Below, piece after piece: positions 1 through 11,161 of a DNA stretch of 64,000 nt; position 1 is the stretch's first letter; the number at the start of each line of letters is the position of its first letter. Location: contig OY754964.1 of the NCBI GenBank assembly GCA_963576475.1, positions 8,099,986 through 8,163,985 on the forward strand. The letters run 5' to 3'. The notes beneath the pieces are model-generated. The model was not told where the DNA came from and ran no database searches. It worked only from the letters and a program-made list of their open reading frames with translations. The position numbers and the translations under genes are program-made. The stretch comes from Molanna angustata (taxonomy: Eukaryota; Arthropoda; Insecta; Trichoptera; Molannidae).

Positions 1-388
1 AATTAGACTATTGGAAATAGTTTGTATAAAAACTGACCAAAGGTCTACATAAAAGAAGATGAATTAGACTATAGGAAATAGTTAATATAAAAACTGATTC
101 AAAGGTCTATATAAAAGAATAACAATTAAACTATGGAAAAAGTTTGTATAAAAACTCACCTTTGGTCTACATAAAAGAAAAAGAAATTAATAAGACTATT
201 GGAAATAGTTTGTATTAAAACTCTCCCAAAAGTCTACGTAAATGAAGAAGAAGAATAATTAGACTATAGGAAATAATTTTTATAAAAACTGACCCAAATG
301 TATACATAAAAGAAAGAAGAAGAAGATGAATTAGACTATAGGAAATAGTTTGTATAAAAACTGTCCTAAAGGTCTACATAAAATTAAG
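1..388. repeat. Tandem repeat, about 60-70 bp unit, six copies
   Basis: About six diverged copies of a unit starting AATTAGACTATAGGAAATAG begin near 1, 62, 123, 188, 258 and 328. Spacing varies because AAGAAG-rich linkers differ in length. No open frame runs through it. The array is cut by the window start, so its full length is unknown. Confidence 0.85.
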
Positions 389-404
389 AAGAAAAAGAAA
401 AAGA

Positions 405-545
405 CCCGTCGCTTCAGACCCTTCAGTACCTCCCGTCGCTTCAGACTCTTCAGTACCTCCCGTCCCTTCAGGCCCTTCAGTACCTCCCGTCCCTTCAATC
501 CCTCATTACGTCCCTTCCCTTCATTACATCCCGTCCCTTCAGTCG
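405..545. repeat. CTTCAGTACCTCCCGTC minisatellite
   Basis: Roughly 27-bp repeats of a CCCTTCAGTACCTCCCGTC core degenerate rightward into CATTACGTCCCTTCC. The block is clearly GC-richer than its flanks. A short open frame across it is only a by-product of the repeat and is not a gene. Confidence 0.75.
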
Positions 546-548
546 GTT

Positions 549-1425
549 AAGAAAATTTAAATCCAGAAACCATCCTGGAAGAACAGCGAAGAGATGAAAG
601 GACCTTCTTTTCCCAGGATACTCCACCTTCATAGGTAAAATGACTAAATACACGAAGAAGAAGAAGAAAAAAGTTCAAATCCAGATACCTGCGAAGATAT
701 GGAAGGAAAATTGGACCTTCTTCTCCCAGGATAGTCCACCTTCATAGGTAAAATGACCAAATGCACGATGAAGAAAAAGAAGAAGAAAAAAGTTTATATC
801 CAGAAACCGTCTTGGAAGAGCTGCGAAGAGATGGAAGGACAGTTGGACCTTTTTCTCCCAGGATTCTCCAACTTCATAGGTAAAATGACCAAAAATACAC
901 GATGAAGAAGAAGAAGAAGAAAAAAGTTTAAATCCAGAAACCTGTGAAGAGATGGAAGGAAAATTGGACCTTCTTCTCCCAGGTTAGTCCACCTTCATAG
1001 GTAAAATGACTAAATAGACGATGAAGAAGAAGAAGAAAATAGTTTAAATCCAGAAACCTGCGAAGAGATGGAAGGAAAATTGGACCTTCATCTCCCAGGA
1101 TAGTTCATCTTCATAGGAAGGATGGCCAAATACACGATGAAGAAAAAAAAGAAAAAAGTTTAAACCCAAAAACCTGTGAAAAGATGGTCGGAAAATGGGA
1201 CATTTTTGTCCCAGGATAGTCCACCTTCATAGGTAAAATAACCAAATACACGATGAAGAAAAAGAAGAAAAAAGTTAAAATCCACAAACCGTCCTGGAAG
1301 ACCTGCCAAGAGATGGAGGGACAGTCGGACCTTCTTTTCCCAGGATACTCCCCCTTCATAGGTAAAATGACCAAATACACGAAGAAGAAGAAGAATAAGA
1401 AAAAAGTTTAAATTTCAGAAACCAT
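549..1425 (+). repeat. Satellite of about 115-130 bp built from a LINE-G 3' end
   Basis: About seven units start near 559, 675, 797, 928, 1045, 1159 and 1280, with a broken one near 1410. Each contains GAGATGGAAGGA, TGGACCTTCTTCTCCCAGGA, CACCTTCATAGGTAAAATGA and a GAAGAAGAAG run. Two unit types alternate irregularly: a long one with GTCCTGGAAGAGCT and a short one lacking it. The same order of words occurs once at 43500-43590 as the 3' end of a single truncated LINE-G, so the array is inferred to be an amplified LINE terminus. Short minus-strand open frames in the array are artefacts. Confidence 0.8.
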
Positions 1426-2392
1426 CCCGGGCACACGCTCGACAATTCACCAAAGTTTCATTGTAATCGGACAAACGGTTTAGGAGCACATCGCATACAA
1501 TTTTCCGATAGGAAATCAGTATATTGTTGATTTGTAAGTAAATAGTAATAGGTAGGTACCTACCTACAACAATATTCTAAATAAATTCTATTCATAACAA
1601 ATTTTATTTGAATATCAGAATCTTTCCGTTACCATAGTAACCATTCCAATACGTTAAAAATATCAAATGGTTTGAGACTTTTTTGAATATGTAGGTACCT
1701 ACATTGGTTTGTTCGATGCCATAAAAATGAAAATTGTCAGAAAAATCAAATATTATTAACAAATTATGCAATTTTATTATGCCTATATCTTTACTAATAA
1801 TAAGCACATTTTTACAATATATGTCTTAAAACTTGCTGTAATGTCTTGTGTTTCATTTTATTATTTCATAATTACATTTATTTCAAAAGTTTATTATTTT
1901 CAAGAACATATTCATTCGGTAGGAAAATGAAATATTGTATGAAAAGATATTGAAATGGCGGTGTTTATGTACAAAACGCTTACTTTAAAAATAAGTTATA
2001 CATTATAATTACACAAAATATTCACCATGTTTTTCACTTAAAAGCTAAGTTATACTTGAAATTTTTTTTTTCGTGTAAATACGTACTTCTAACTTTTAAA
2101 CTAACAGATATTTGTGTGCAAAATGTACACTTTTTTGACAGATATGACTTGGAAAATTTTGTATGAAAAAAATAATTATTGAAATATCTTTAAAATTCAG
2201 CATTTTAATCGCATTATTTTTAGCGTGACACTGCATCAGGTATACTGGTACACGTTCGCACATAAATTAGATTTTTAGATGCTCTTGGTTTTTCAAAAGG
2301 CGTGAGACAAACACACACACACACACACACACACTAACATATTGATTGCTTTATTACTTTAGATTATTACGACTAATTTAATAAAACTAATT
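1426..2392. other. AT-rich stretch, no gene seen
   Basis: No open frame with recognisable content. It begins with ATTGTAATCGGACAAACGG, a phrase typical of insect repeats, and holds a (CA)n microsatellite at 2310-2334. Confidence 0.5.
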
Positions 2393-2394
2393 TA

Positions 2395-2475
2395 TTGAAT
2401 TGGTTGGAAGAATTCGAAATGTGGCTTCACCGGAGAACGCTTCGTATGCCATGGACTTGTATGGTCAATAATGCA
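2395..2475 (+). pseudogene. LINE-W fragment, ORF2 C-terminus
   Basis: Plus-strand translation gives EEFEMWLHRRTLRMPWT, matching the start of the C-terminal region after the reverse transcriptase of a common insect LINE type. A related phrase, EAFEMWLQRIMFRIPWTD, is encoded at 19540-19600, so the family is repeated here. Only about 27 codons survive. The next 190 bp (CTTCGTCTTCATCTTCGTCAG onward) are GC-richer and unlike the flanks. They look like another repeat piece, but no second copy lies in the window. Clade assignment is inference. Confidence 0.6.
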
Positions 2476-2821
2476 ACTCCAGTCAAAGGCTTCGTCTTCA
2501 TCTTCGTCAGTCCCTCTTCGTCCAGTAATGGATATATGCCCTCCCTTGAGACCTCCACAGCACCCTATCCTGGGCAGATCGTATCCATCCGCCTCCAGCC
2601 ACTATTATAATATCGTCAGACCGCCCAGACCCACTTCTGGTTGGCAGCCTTTTGGATCTTAAAAGATCTATAATTTGGATATGGGTTTATTATTTGGTAC
2701 GTATGATCCAACTAAAAATACAAACACCAATGGCAATCATGTGTTACATGCAACTAGTATTTTAAATTGTTTTATTCATTCCATTTTTAAACGGAATTAT
2801 GGTTCTTTAATCACTTGTTTT

Positions 2822-3495
2822 TACTCCTCACTAACCCAAGGGAATATTATAGTGGGGGGTTATGATTTCGAAATTTTTAAGGATATTTTTTTATTGCAGA
2901 TTATCAATTAGTATCATGCCGAGATTGTATTCGGAAAGTTTCACCACAATGTATCTGTGTGTTCGAAATTTTTAAGGATATTTTTTTATTGCAGATTATC
3001 AATTAGTATCATGCCGAGATTGTATTCGGAAAGTTTCACCACAATGTATCTGTGTGCTATGTTCTATGTGCTGTGTGCTATGTACGGCGTGTTTATTTTA
3101 CTTTATCGATTATACATAGACTAAAGTACTCATTCGATTTATTTCAAATTTTGCAAATATGTATATCTAATACTCGCTTAGACACCATTAGATTTTGAAG
3201 GATATCTGAATTGTGATTCTCAATTTTTTTAACTGTCAAATATTTCAAAGTGACCCCGAGCTCAGGAAAATTAATATTTGAAATTATTATTTTGAAATTG
3301 GTAAAAAGGCATATCACTTTCATAAAATGGCATTGAAGAGTTATCAAGTTTTCATAATAAAATATTTAAATAAAAAATAATTTAACAACCTCATTTCGTG
3401 AAAATGCTGAATATTTGCCATACAAAATTTAAATCATTTATAGAATTACTTGTTAGTGAGGAGTTCAGCGTTGGCCACAACCCACCCGTTTTTCT
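2822..3495 (+). repeat. Family A repeat, copy 1
   Basis: Starts TACTCCTCACTAACCCAAG and ends TTAGTGAGGAGTTCAGCG...CACAACCCACCCG, so the two ends carry an imperfect inverted repeat (ACTCCTCACTAAC / GTTAGTGAGGAGT). Other copies are at 11988-12672, 53720-54232 and 59148-59710, with a divergent one at 51957-53682. No coding capacity. This copy has an exact 95-bp internal tandem duplication (2867 repeated at 2962). It is probably a non-autonomous DNA transposon; the superfamily is unresolved. Confidence 0.75.
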
Positions 3496-3531
3496 CAGCG
3501 CAGCTGCATTAAACACCATTTGCTACATATT

Positions 3532-3702
3532 TTTTAAAAAAATGAGGTGTCCTTGAAACAAGAACATATAAATCCTCATACATTCCCTAAACCAAGCATA
3601 CTTGCTTGTACAATAAGCGAACGAAATCGGTCGTGGCGGGGTTCGAACTCGCGACCACTGGATAACAAACCTAGTGCGCGCTAACCGCTCTGCCACCACT
3701 CA
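3532..3702 (-). mobile_element. SINE1, tRNA-derived SINE
   Basis: On the minus strand a tRNA-like head has an A box (TGGCAGAGCGGTTAGCGCG) and a B box (GAGTTCGAACCCC), followed by GATTTCGTTCG and a tail ending CAAGGACACCTCATTTTTTT. Relatives are at 12690, 13690, 18010, 24015 and 42810. The head lacks a foldable acceptor stem, so it is a SINE promoter and not a tRNA gene. Confidence 0.8.
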
Positions 3703-4538
3703 TATATTTATATGCCTTATATTATGTCAATCTGAGTGTAAGTATTTATTTAACTATCAAATTTTTTTACCGAACAGTGAACAAAGGCGGGCTTGTTGCC
3801 ATGAGGCTATCTCTTCCAATTAACCATAGCAACGTAAAGTCTCAAAAGTGAATTCGGTACTATAGCATTAAGTAGGTAGGTATCTAATGAGAAAGAAGGA
3901 AGGATTTTTTTTAAATAATTATATTATTGAAAGACGCTGAAGAAATATTCAGAAATTAATTGGTACCTAAATATGTGGTTTTTTATATTTTTTATATAAT
4001 TCCATATTATAGTCAAGCTGATTGTGCTTGGGATAGGGAATGGTAAGTGTAGAACGTTCAGTAGATCTAATTGACGTGCCATTATACACATGACATAATG
4101 AGATTTAATCGATAAGTGTTCAGTTATAAATTTACAATGATTATTTTAAAACATTTATTTTTTTCAATGTCATTTCAATATCGAATGATCCACACCAATG
4201 TTAATATTGTTAAGTGTTTATTTAAACATACGCGGAAATTCAGTGTATTTACCTTTAAATAAATACACTGAAAATACTTAAATGACTCACCCGTTCCAAT
4301 GGTGAGTTTATCTTGGTACATTAGTATCACAATGTATGTAGGTGAGGTCAAACCAATTGTAGTTATACGTACCTGTGCAATAACTAGACCTACCATTATA
4401 TTAAGCAATACCTAGGTAGGTATATTATCTCATATAATGTACACCACGAGATATGTCCATATGCGTTGTTTTTTCCTGCTAAATATACCATAACAACCCA
4501 GTTTAAAAATCAATTTCTGAAATATGCTATACAGTATG
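3703..4538. other. AT-rich stretch, no gene seen
   Basis: No recognisable element or open frame. An imperfect palindrome, CAGTGTATTTACC...AAATACACTG, lies near 4242-4272. GTAGGTAGGTATC-type words are frequent. Confidence 0.4.
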
Positions 4539-5022
4539 TTATCCAACTGTCGATTTGTTCAAGAGAATTTCATTCTCTTAACATACCGACAAAGTATCAA
4601 GCCAAGATACGCGAGATTTGTATGTGGGTTTATATTTTTCACGGTTTTTCCAACTTTGAAGTCAAAAAACACCAACTACATATTGAATTTTTTTAAACAA
4701 TTTTTATAAAAATTGAATTTAGTGACGACATCGTTTCATACAATTTGTAACGCAGTTAACACTACACAATATTATCTCACTCAATAGTTTGACACCTATG
4801 TAATCTACAAACATACATCATGCTGTTTTCATATTCTGTATAGGTAGGAAAAACAGAATGACCTCCATACTATCCCATCCTGACATATAGGTATACCAAC
4901 AGAAAACAAAATATATTAAATATTTATTAATTCTTGTTTAAGTGTTCATAATTTGGTACGTATTCTTCAATTATGCACACTATCGCCATCGACAATTGGA
5001 TCTCATGTGTTACATGCAACAA
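4539..5022 (-). mobile_element. Family B element, copy 1 (internally deleted)
   Basis: Both family B ends are present in reverse orientation: TTATCCAACTGTCGAT at the left and TCGACAATTGGATCTCATG...CATGCAAC at the right. Intact-looking copies (8167-9176, 22445-23548) are about 1.0-1.1 kb. This one is about 480 bp and lacks most of the interior with the (CA)n tract. It contains the family's conserved TAAAAATTGAATTTAGTGACGACATCG segment. Non-coding. Confidence 0.75.
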
Positions 5023-5028
5023 GTTATA

Positions 5029-5552
5029 AGAGAACCGGGAAATCAAGCACCTACAAGGCTTGCGACCTGTAATCGACTGGTTTACGTGATTAAATAAAAT
5101 AAATAAAAAATAAAATATCTGATTTCTTCTTCCTTTCCTCTTCTTCTCCTTATCTTTTTATTTTCCTATATTTTTTTTGATTTTTTATTTTTTACCTTCT
5201 TCTGTTTTTTATAATCTTTATTTTTGTCATGTCACTACCTTATTGCCATTGTTCTCACAGTATTGTATATTTAACAATAACCTGGAACTTTGGTTGGTTG
5301 TAATTAAATGCTGTTTGGCAATAAGCCCGTCAGTGTACAAATTATGTGTATGTAGGTACAAGAAGTTACAAGAATGAATATAAGTAATTAAATAAAAGTC
5401 AATATAAAAGCATACAGAATAGGTGAACGTTGCGCAAGCACTTGAAGTGATCACAAAAACCATCCGATGACAGGTCGTAAGCTCTGTAGGTGCCTGATTT
5501 CCCTGTACTCTTTTAAATTTATATTTTCTAACTTCATCTCTATTGGCATATT
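5029..5552. repeat. Family D inverted pair, copy 1, around a LINE 3' UTR piece
   Basis: Bases 5029-5093 are the reverse complement of part of 5418-5552. The shared words include CACCTACA, CGACCTGT, ATCG and GGTTTACGTGAT. The arms point away from each other. Between them, 5215-5345 holds a Jockey-type LINE 3' UTR phrase (TTGCCATTGTTC...GTTGGTTG...GGCAATAAGCCCGTCAGTGTAC). The second D pair is at 42135-42283 and 46141-46285. Confidence 0.65.
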
Positions 5553-5654
5553 ATGTAAGTAAGTCAAAAAATACTTAACTCATGCAAATCTTGCTCTCTT
5601 TTGGCTGGAAACTATTGTAAGTTGGAAGTAATCGCCATTTGGCAATAAAATATT

Positions 5655-5790
5655 CATCCGTAACATCACAGCTTATCTGTGGTAATCTGCGACAGGTGTG
5701 CGGGTGTGCATGATAAAAATGTAAGTAGGTACATTAAAAAATAAGCACGACACGAGCGTGTACGCCCACACACCAGTTTATTTTCACATA
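5655..5790 (+). repeat. Family H repeat, copy 1
   Basis: Contains GCGACAGGTGTGCGGGTGTGCAT and, further on, AGCACGACACG...CCCACACACCA. The reverse complement of 9285-9400 carries the same words in the same order. Function unknown; non-coding. Confidence 0.6.
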
Positions 5791-5944
5791 AAAGAACAGC
5801 ATTCAGAATGGGTTGTGAATCTTATTGTATTTTCGATTACCCGGCTCTTTTGGGACAGCCGAAAATGACTATAATATTAAAAAGTGGGAGCACTATTCTA
5901 ATTTAGTTAGAATAGTTAATAGAATAGTAATAGGAAAGTTAGAA

Positions 5945-6045
5945 TAATAAAAGAGCTTGTATGGCGATGTATGGACGTGAATGAAGCCAGAGATGTATGT
6001 CAAGAGAGGTTCGGTCATGATGGTATGGTATGGTTAATTGAAATA
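5945..6045 (+). pseudogene. LINE-R 3'-terminal scrap
   Basis: Encodes CMAMYGRE followed by a region reading MCQERFG, then TGATGGTATGGTATGG. This corresponds to the last residues and the TGATGGTATG tail of the reference LINE-R (30460-34589). It is heavily 5' truncated, about 100 bp, with no coding potential left. Confidence 0.55.
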
Positions 6046-6067
6046 ATAATTCGAAATAAAAGCGGAT

Positions 6068-6362
6068 TCCATTTTGGTCAAAAATAATTTATGTGCATAC
6101 CTTTTTATTGATGAGTCAATAATTGACACAAATATTCGATAGTAGTTGTAGATATTATAACTCAATTTTGGTTAAAAATGATTTATGGGCATACCTACCT
6201 ATCTCTTGATGAGTCAATAATTGACACAACTATTCGATAGTTGTAGATATTATTACTCAATTTTGGTTAAAAATAATTTATGGGTATACCTATCTCTTGA
6301 TGAGTCAATAATTGACACAACTATTCGATAGTTGTAGATATTATAACTCAATTTAGGTTCAG
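6068..6362. repeat. Tandem repeat, about 90-98 bp unit, three copies plus
   Basis: Three units begin near 6072, 6163 and 6261, with a partial fourth near 6352. Each carries TTGATGAGTCAATAATTGACAC and the small palindrome ACTATTCGATAGT. Copies differ by a few substitutions and by indels such as the extra ACCTACCT in unit 2. Confidence 0.85.
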
Positions 6363-6732
6363 AATAATTTAACTTTATTAAATATTTTGTCATTCATGAA
6401 ATATGTAACTTCGATATGACTTGTAATCGAATAATGGAGTTTGTTGAATATTGGATAATAAACAAACAATAGTGTTGTTGGATTTGAATAAATTAGCATG
6501 ACGGTACACAAACGTGTCTTTTAAAAAGTAAATTGAAATGTATTATTTTTATCATTTTGATAATATTCTTATTACTTACAGTAAGTAAAAAAAAAGTATG
6601 TTGAATCTGAATCACAAACAAATTTTATCTTAGATAAGAAAATATTTATTACAAATTGTGTATGCATTTGATTTACAATAAATATGTAAGTACATTTTAA
6701 TGTACTGAACCTTTACAATATATTTATTTAAT

Positions 6733-6825
6733 ATTGCTTCTCGGACAACTAACAGGTAAGTGCTAGGTATGTCAAATATTTATTTAACACGCACCCAATA
6801 ACAAGTTGCCACATGCAGGAGACGA
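6733..6825 (-). mobile_element. SINE2 tail fragment
   Basis: Matches, in reverse orientation, the 3' half of SINE2 (58716-58955): TTGCTTCTCGGACAACTAACAGG, TTTAACACGCACCCAATAAC and AGTTGCCACATGCAGGAGAC. The tRNA-like head is absent. Confidence 0.7.
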
Positions 6826-7111
6826 TTATATAATACATACTAATATATCTGCATATACATAAATATACTAATATAGTAAATATACGAGCAGGTACTCACG
6901 TTTAATTTTAAAAATGGTACATTATCATACAGTGCTCTTTTCAAGGGAGGCAAATGACCCTTAAATACACAATCATTTGTACAAGGAGATATATTGTGGG
7001 ATATGCTGTCGAACCATCCGCAGGTTTGCATTATCTTATAAAAAGAAGCACTACACATGCAAATATACCTAGACATGTCTCATCAAAAAAATCATTGAGA
7101 TCTATTATTTA

Positions 7112-7811
7112 TTAAGGGGGCGACTGTTGCCAACGTACCAATTTTTTCAATTTGATATTGCATCATTACCACAAATCGAATCATTTTGAAAAAAAATAAC
7201 TTAGATAGTTTGGATATTAATAAAGAAAAAAAACTTAATTTTTTGATTATGTTGTGTATATATTCTTGTAGAAAAATAATAAGCATATTCCGATTTTTGA
7301 CATTTATCTTATATTTCTAAAAAAACTATAAGGTATAGAGCAATATATATTTTTTTAAATTATAGAAGAACAAAATATCCGACAAAAATATGTTGTGACG
7401 TTGCATTAATGTATCAGGTTTAGTAAATAAACAAAAAAAAACTTTTATTTCGCAATGGCGCTGAATGGAAAATAAATATTTTTTAGGTTTCTTTACTAAA
7501 CCTGAAGCATTAATGCAACGCCACAACATAATTTTCCAGATATTTTTGTCTTCTTTAATTAAAAAAAAATAATATATTGCTCTACGCCTTATAGTTTATT
7601 AAAAATACAAGATAAACGTTGAAAATTGGGGTCTGTATATATTTTTTTTACAAGAATTTATACAGAACATTATCAAAAAGTTAAGGTATATTTTTCTTTA
7701 TTAATACCTACCCAAACTATCTAAATTATTTTTTTCAAAACGCTTTGGTTAGAAATAATGATGGTATATTAAATTGAAAAATAGGTACGTTGGCAGCAGT
7801 CGCCCCCTTAA
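7112..7811. mobile_element. TTAA-bounded palindromic (foldback) element
   Basis: A 700-bp near-perfect inverted repeat. The left end TTAAGGGGGCGACTG and the right end CAGTCGCCCCCTTAA are mirror images, and the match continues inward for about 340 bp per arm to a short centre near 7460. TTAA at both ends fits TTAA-targeting DNA transposons (piggyBac, Kolobok). No transposase is encoded, so it would depend on an enzyme from elsewhere. A transcript would fold into one long hairpin. A second, disrupted copy is at 19673-20884. Open frames inside it come from the palindrome. Confidence 0.85.
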
Positions 7812-8166
7812 AATGACGTTGAGAAATTTATGTAAAATCATAATTCATTACTACAAAAATCCAGAAAGAATTCAATTGTCCTATAAAGAATCTATAAAGA
7901 TTTCAATATTCCAATTCTTGTAAATATTCGTTTTTGTTACGACATCTTTCGATTCAAATGGTGACTAGATATTCACGTAGTAACGAAAAATTTAAAAAAA
8001 TGTTTGCCAGTCAAACCGCCAACATTCATTTATAAACCTCCGGATAAAGATTATACTCGGTTGATTAAATTTTAAAACAGTCCGAGAGATGGCGGTAATA
8101 AAAATCGAAATATTATGCAGAAAAAAATGTATTTTTACCTACATGTATACCCAAATTATGTATGTA

Positions 8167-8941
8167 ACTAGTTGCATGTAACACATGAGATCCAACTGTC
8201 GATAGCGATAGTATGTATAGTTGAAGAATAAGTACCAAACTATAAACCCATAAATCCAAATTATTTAATATTTTAAGATATTTGGTTTTCTATACAACAC
8301 ATGTACCTAGGTATGTATGTCAAGATAGGATAGTATGGAGGTCAGTCCTTTGATCCTACCCAGAATATCGAAACAGCATGATGGTATGTATGTATGTTTG
8401 GAGATTAGTATCAAATTATTAAGTCTTCTTAGATATTATTATGTATAGGTGACTGCCATACAAATTGTATGAAACGATGTCGTCACTAAATTCAATTTTT
8501 ATAAAAATTGTTAAAAAAAATTTGCAATGTGCTAATACAATTTTTATATTTTTTATAGAAAATTAAATTATCTAGTTGGGATGTTTCGGCTTTTTTCGAT
8601 ATTTTTAAAAAAAAATGGAAATATAGGCAGTTAAACTCATAAATTTATCATAAAAAAATATTTTTCTTAGTAAAAAATGTTTGAGAAACCCTGGAATTAA
8701 AAAAAAAAAATAATTTGTGATTTTGTATTTGCCTATGTTTATACCAATTTTCAGCGTTCTAGCTTTTTCGGTTTCTGAGATCTATGGAAAAATAAATCAA
8801 AATTTCAAAAGTTGATAACCCCTGACTGAAACAAAAATTCACAATTCTGAGTATAAAAGTTTTGTGGGCCTATAACTGTCTATATATTCTGAAATTTTGG
8901 ACCTTGTAAATTGAGCGGATCAAAAGTTATAAGGGACGGAC

Positions 8942-8975
<34 letters not shown>

Positions 8976-9176
8976 CTCACATAAAATGTTCTACTCCGAA
9001 TTCTGAGTAAATTCATGTAAGGGAACATATATGCTGCGAGGCCTCTAGTTGGTGTTATTAGCATGCAAAAAGTCCACTAAGCCATACAAAATTTTCCTTC
9101 GTACACGCATCTTGGCTTAATAATGTCGATTCATTCAGAGAATTGAATTCTCATGAACGAATCGACAGTTGGATTA
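8167..9176 (+). mobile_element. Family B element, copy 2 (full length)
   Basis: Starts GTTGCATGTAACACATGAG then ATCCAACTGTCGAT, and ends AATCGACAGTTGGAT, giving a 14-bp inverted repeat. Near the right end is a palindrome, GAGAATTGAATTCTC. The interior has a (CA)n tract at 8945-8973 but no coding frame. Short inverted ends plus a 3' hairpin fit either a TIR MITE or a Helentron-like element; the sequence does not settle it. Confidence 0.75.
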
Positions 9177-9284
9177 TTTCCACCTAAAATGTAATAGTGG
9201 AAGCAAATAAATTACGCATGCGTTGTAAAATTTTAAATGCATGTATTTAAATTAAATTCACTTATTAATTCCAATAAATTCTGT

Positions 9285-9400
9285 ATAATATGTATGGTGT
9301 GTGGGTATACTTATACTTATACGCATGTGTCGTGCTTCCTTTAATAAGGTAATGCGCACCCGCACATCTGTCGTTGGTTACCACACATTGCAAATACGGA
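9285..9400 (-). repeat. Family H repeat, copy 2
   Basis: Reverse complement of the 5655-5790 sequence, sharing ATGCGCACCCGCACATCTGTCG. It lies just outside family B copy 2. Non-coding. Confidence 0.6.
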
Positions 9401-9594
9401 ATACTTCAGTTATTTATCAGGTACCTACTTTATTTATTTTACATCTAAAGAAAATAAAAATTAAGTAAAATTCTCGAATTCAAAGTTATTTATGTGTTTT
9501 TATACCTATATATTTTTATACCTATATTATATTCGATAACTTTTTTATTTATGTTGTTATTCTGTATTATGATTTAAAATGTTGAAAAATTCAG

Positions 9595-9795
9595 CACGAA
9601 GAGCACTAAGACGATTCGGGGAGAGCAGGTCCAGATCGAGTGGTGAGGATAGCAGCGGATGAGGAGATAACAAATAGCAGACCCCCTGGAAGACCACCCG
9701 AGCGATGGTGGGATAGCTGGACGTCCACCTCATAAGAGCAGGCTCCGAGAATAACAGGACATAGTCCAAACTAAAGCGGAAGAAGAAGAAAAAAA
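9595..9795 (+). pseudogene. LINE-G fragment, ORF2 C-terminus and tail
   Basis: Plus-strand translation gives RVVRIAADEEI...PGRPPERWWDSW, the C-terminal end of LINE-G ORF2. It is followed by a premature TAA, the terminal phrase GGACATAGTCC, a stop and a GAAGAAGAAG tail. The basic GRPPxRW motif recurs at 26109-26515 and 52973-53095. Only the last 60 or so codons remain, typical of 5' truncation during target-primed reverse transcription. Confidence 0.75.
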
Positions 9796-11161
9796 AAATC
9801 AGTAAAATTTGCCTAAAAATGTGAATTTTTTACACCATTTAGAGATATTTTAGGAAGGGTTCGTGGTGCATTAAACACAAAGTTTCTATATTGCTGTTCC
9901 AAAATAAAATTTAAATAATATACGATCCATCTCTGGAAATTAAAAAAAAGCAGAATTCAAAAATACACACTGGATATTGGCCGTATTGAAAAGATAATTC
10001 TTTTTTGCTTCATAAATTTTCACATTTGGGACGCACAATCTGGCTTCTGAACCTAACTTGGCTATGAACATGGATCGTTCATTCTTATCTTCGGCATATC
10101 GTTTCGTTCGTCTCAAGGTGAGACTTTGTTTATGCGACAGTCGCATGAAAATGCACGCATGGCAGTTAAGCGAATGCAGGCGATCGATTTCAATGTTATT
10201 TTTTTTTGTTTCGTGAAGGCTTTTGAAATGTTCTATTTTATTGTTTTTATCAAAATAACAAAAAAAAAAAGATTTCTAAAATTAAATTTATTTAATCGAG
10301 TTTCTTGACCTTGTTTTTACTCATAAACAATAGAGAACTTATGGGTTATTTAGTCAAGAAATATGTTGAGTGTTTTAAATCCGTTGGGTGTTTGAAATCC
10401 AAGGTTCGTTTCAAATAAATGTATTTAAAATTAAAACGTAATTATTAATTGTATTAAAAATATTGTTGAAATTAGCTGTATGGTACATTTTAAACATTTT
10501 GATTTGTTTTAAGTCACATAATTGTGCTTTGAACAAAATAGTAAATATTTGTAATATAATTTCTTAAGGTCCTTTAAGATCTTGGGAGCACAAACTGACT
10601 CTAATTAAAATGTTGACACGTACAATTTATGTTGTTGTACTATATTACTTTGATTTGACTATATTACAATTTTTGATGTTGTACTATTTGACGAGCAATG
10701 TTGGGATGCGTTTTGTTGAACATGCGACGATTCCATGCGTCGCGTAAATCGCACATACAAAGACTCACCTTTGAGTTTATAACCCCAAAATACACAAGAC
10801 ATGCATTATTCGCTGCAATAAAATTCATCACTGGCGGTTGTTCTTCAACAAACTCGATACTGCTTTTAAAATTTTTTGTGCCGGTGAGTAAACAGTATTT
10901 TTACATATATTATTTTTGCAAAGATAACATCATGATTTCGTACGATCGATAACGTCTTGTATAATACCGTTCAGGTAAATCTAATAAATATGTATATAAT
11001 AATTATATTCAAGATACCGAACCAGATAATGTTTACAGATTTTAATAGTCTCATATGAGATTTGACATAAATTAACTACTGTTAAAAAATATATTTATAA
11101 TACGAGCTAAAATAAAATATTATAGGTACTATGTGAATATTGCTAAATGTGTGTATGTGTA
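9796..11161. other. No gene supported; possible inverted-repeat element
   Basis: Bases 10110-10137 and the reverse complement of 10744-10774 share CTCAA(A)GGTGAG and CTTTGT...TGCGA. This suggests a small element of roughly 650 bp with inverted ends. Both arms contain GGTGAG, which resembles a splice donor, but no convincing exon runs into it. The rest is AT-rich and unremarkable. Confidence 0.4.

Noticed and set aside
350..550. 66-codon Arg/Phe/Ser-rich frame
   Set aside because: Follows the CTTCAGTACCTCCCGTC minisatellite.
6068..6362. CRISPR-like array
   Set aside because: Tandem repeats without regular unique spacers, in a eukaryotic repeat-rich context; the same holds for 1-1425 and 49100-49690.
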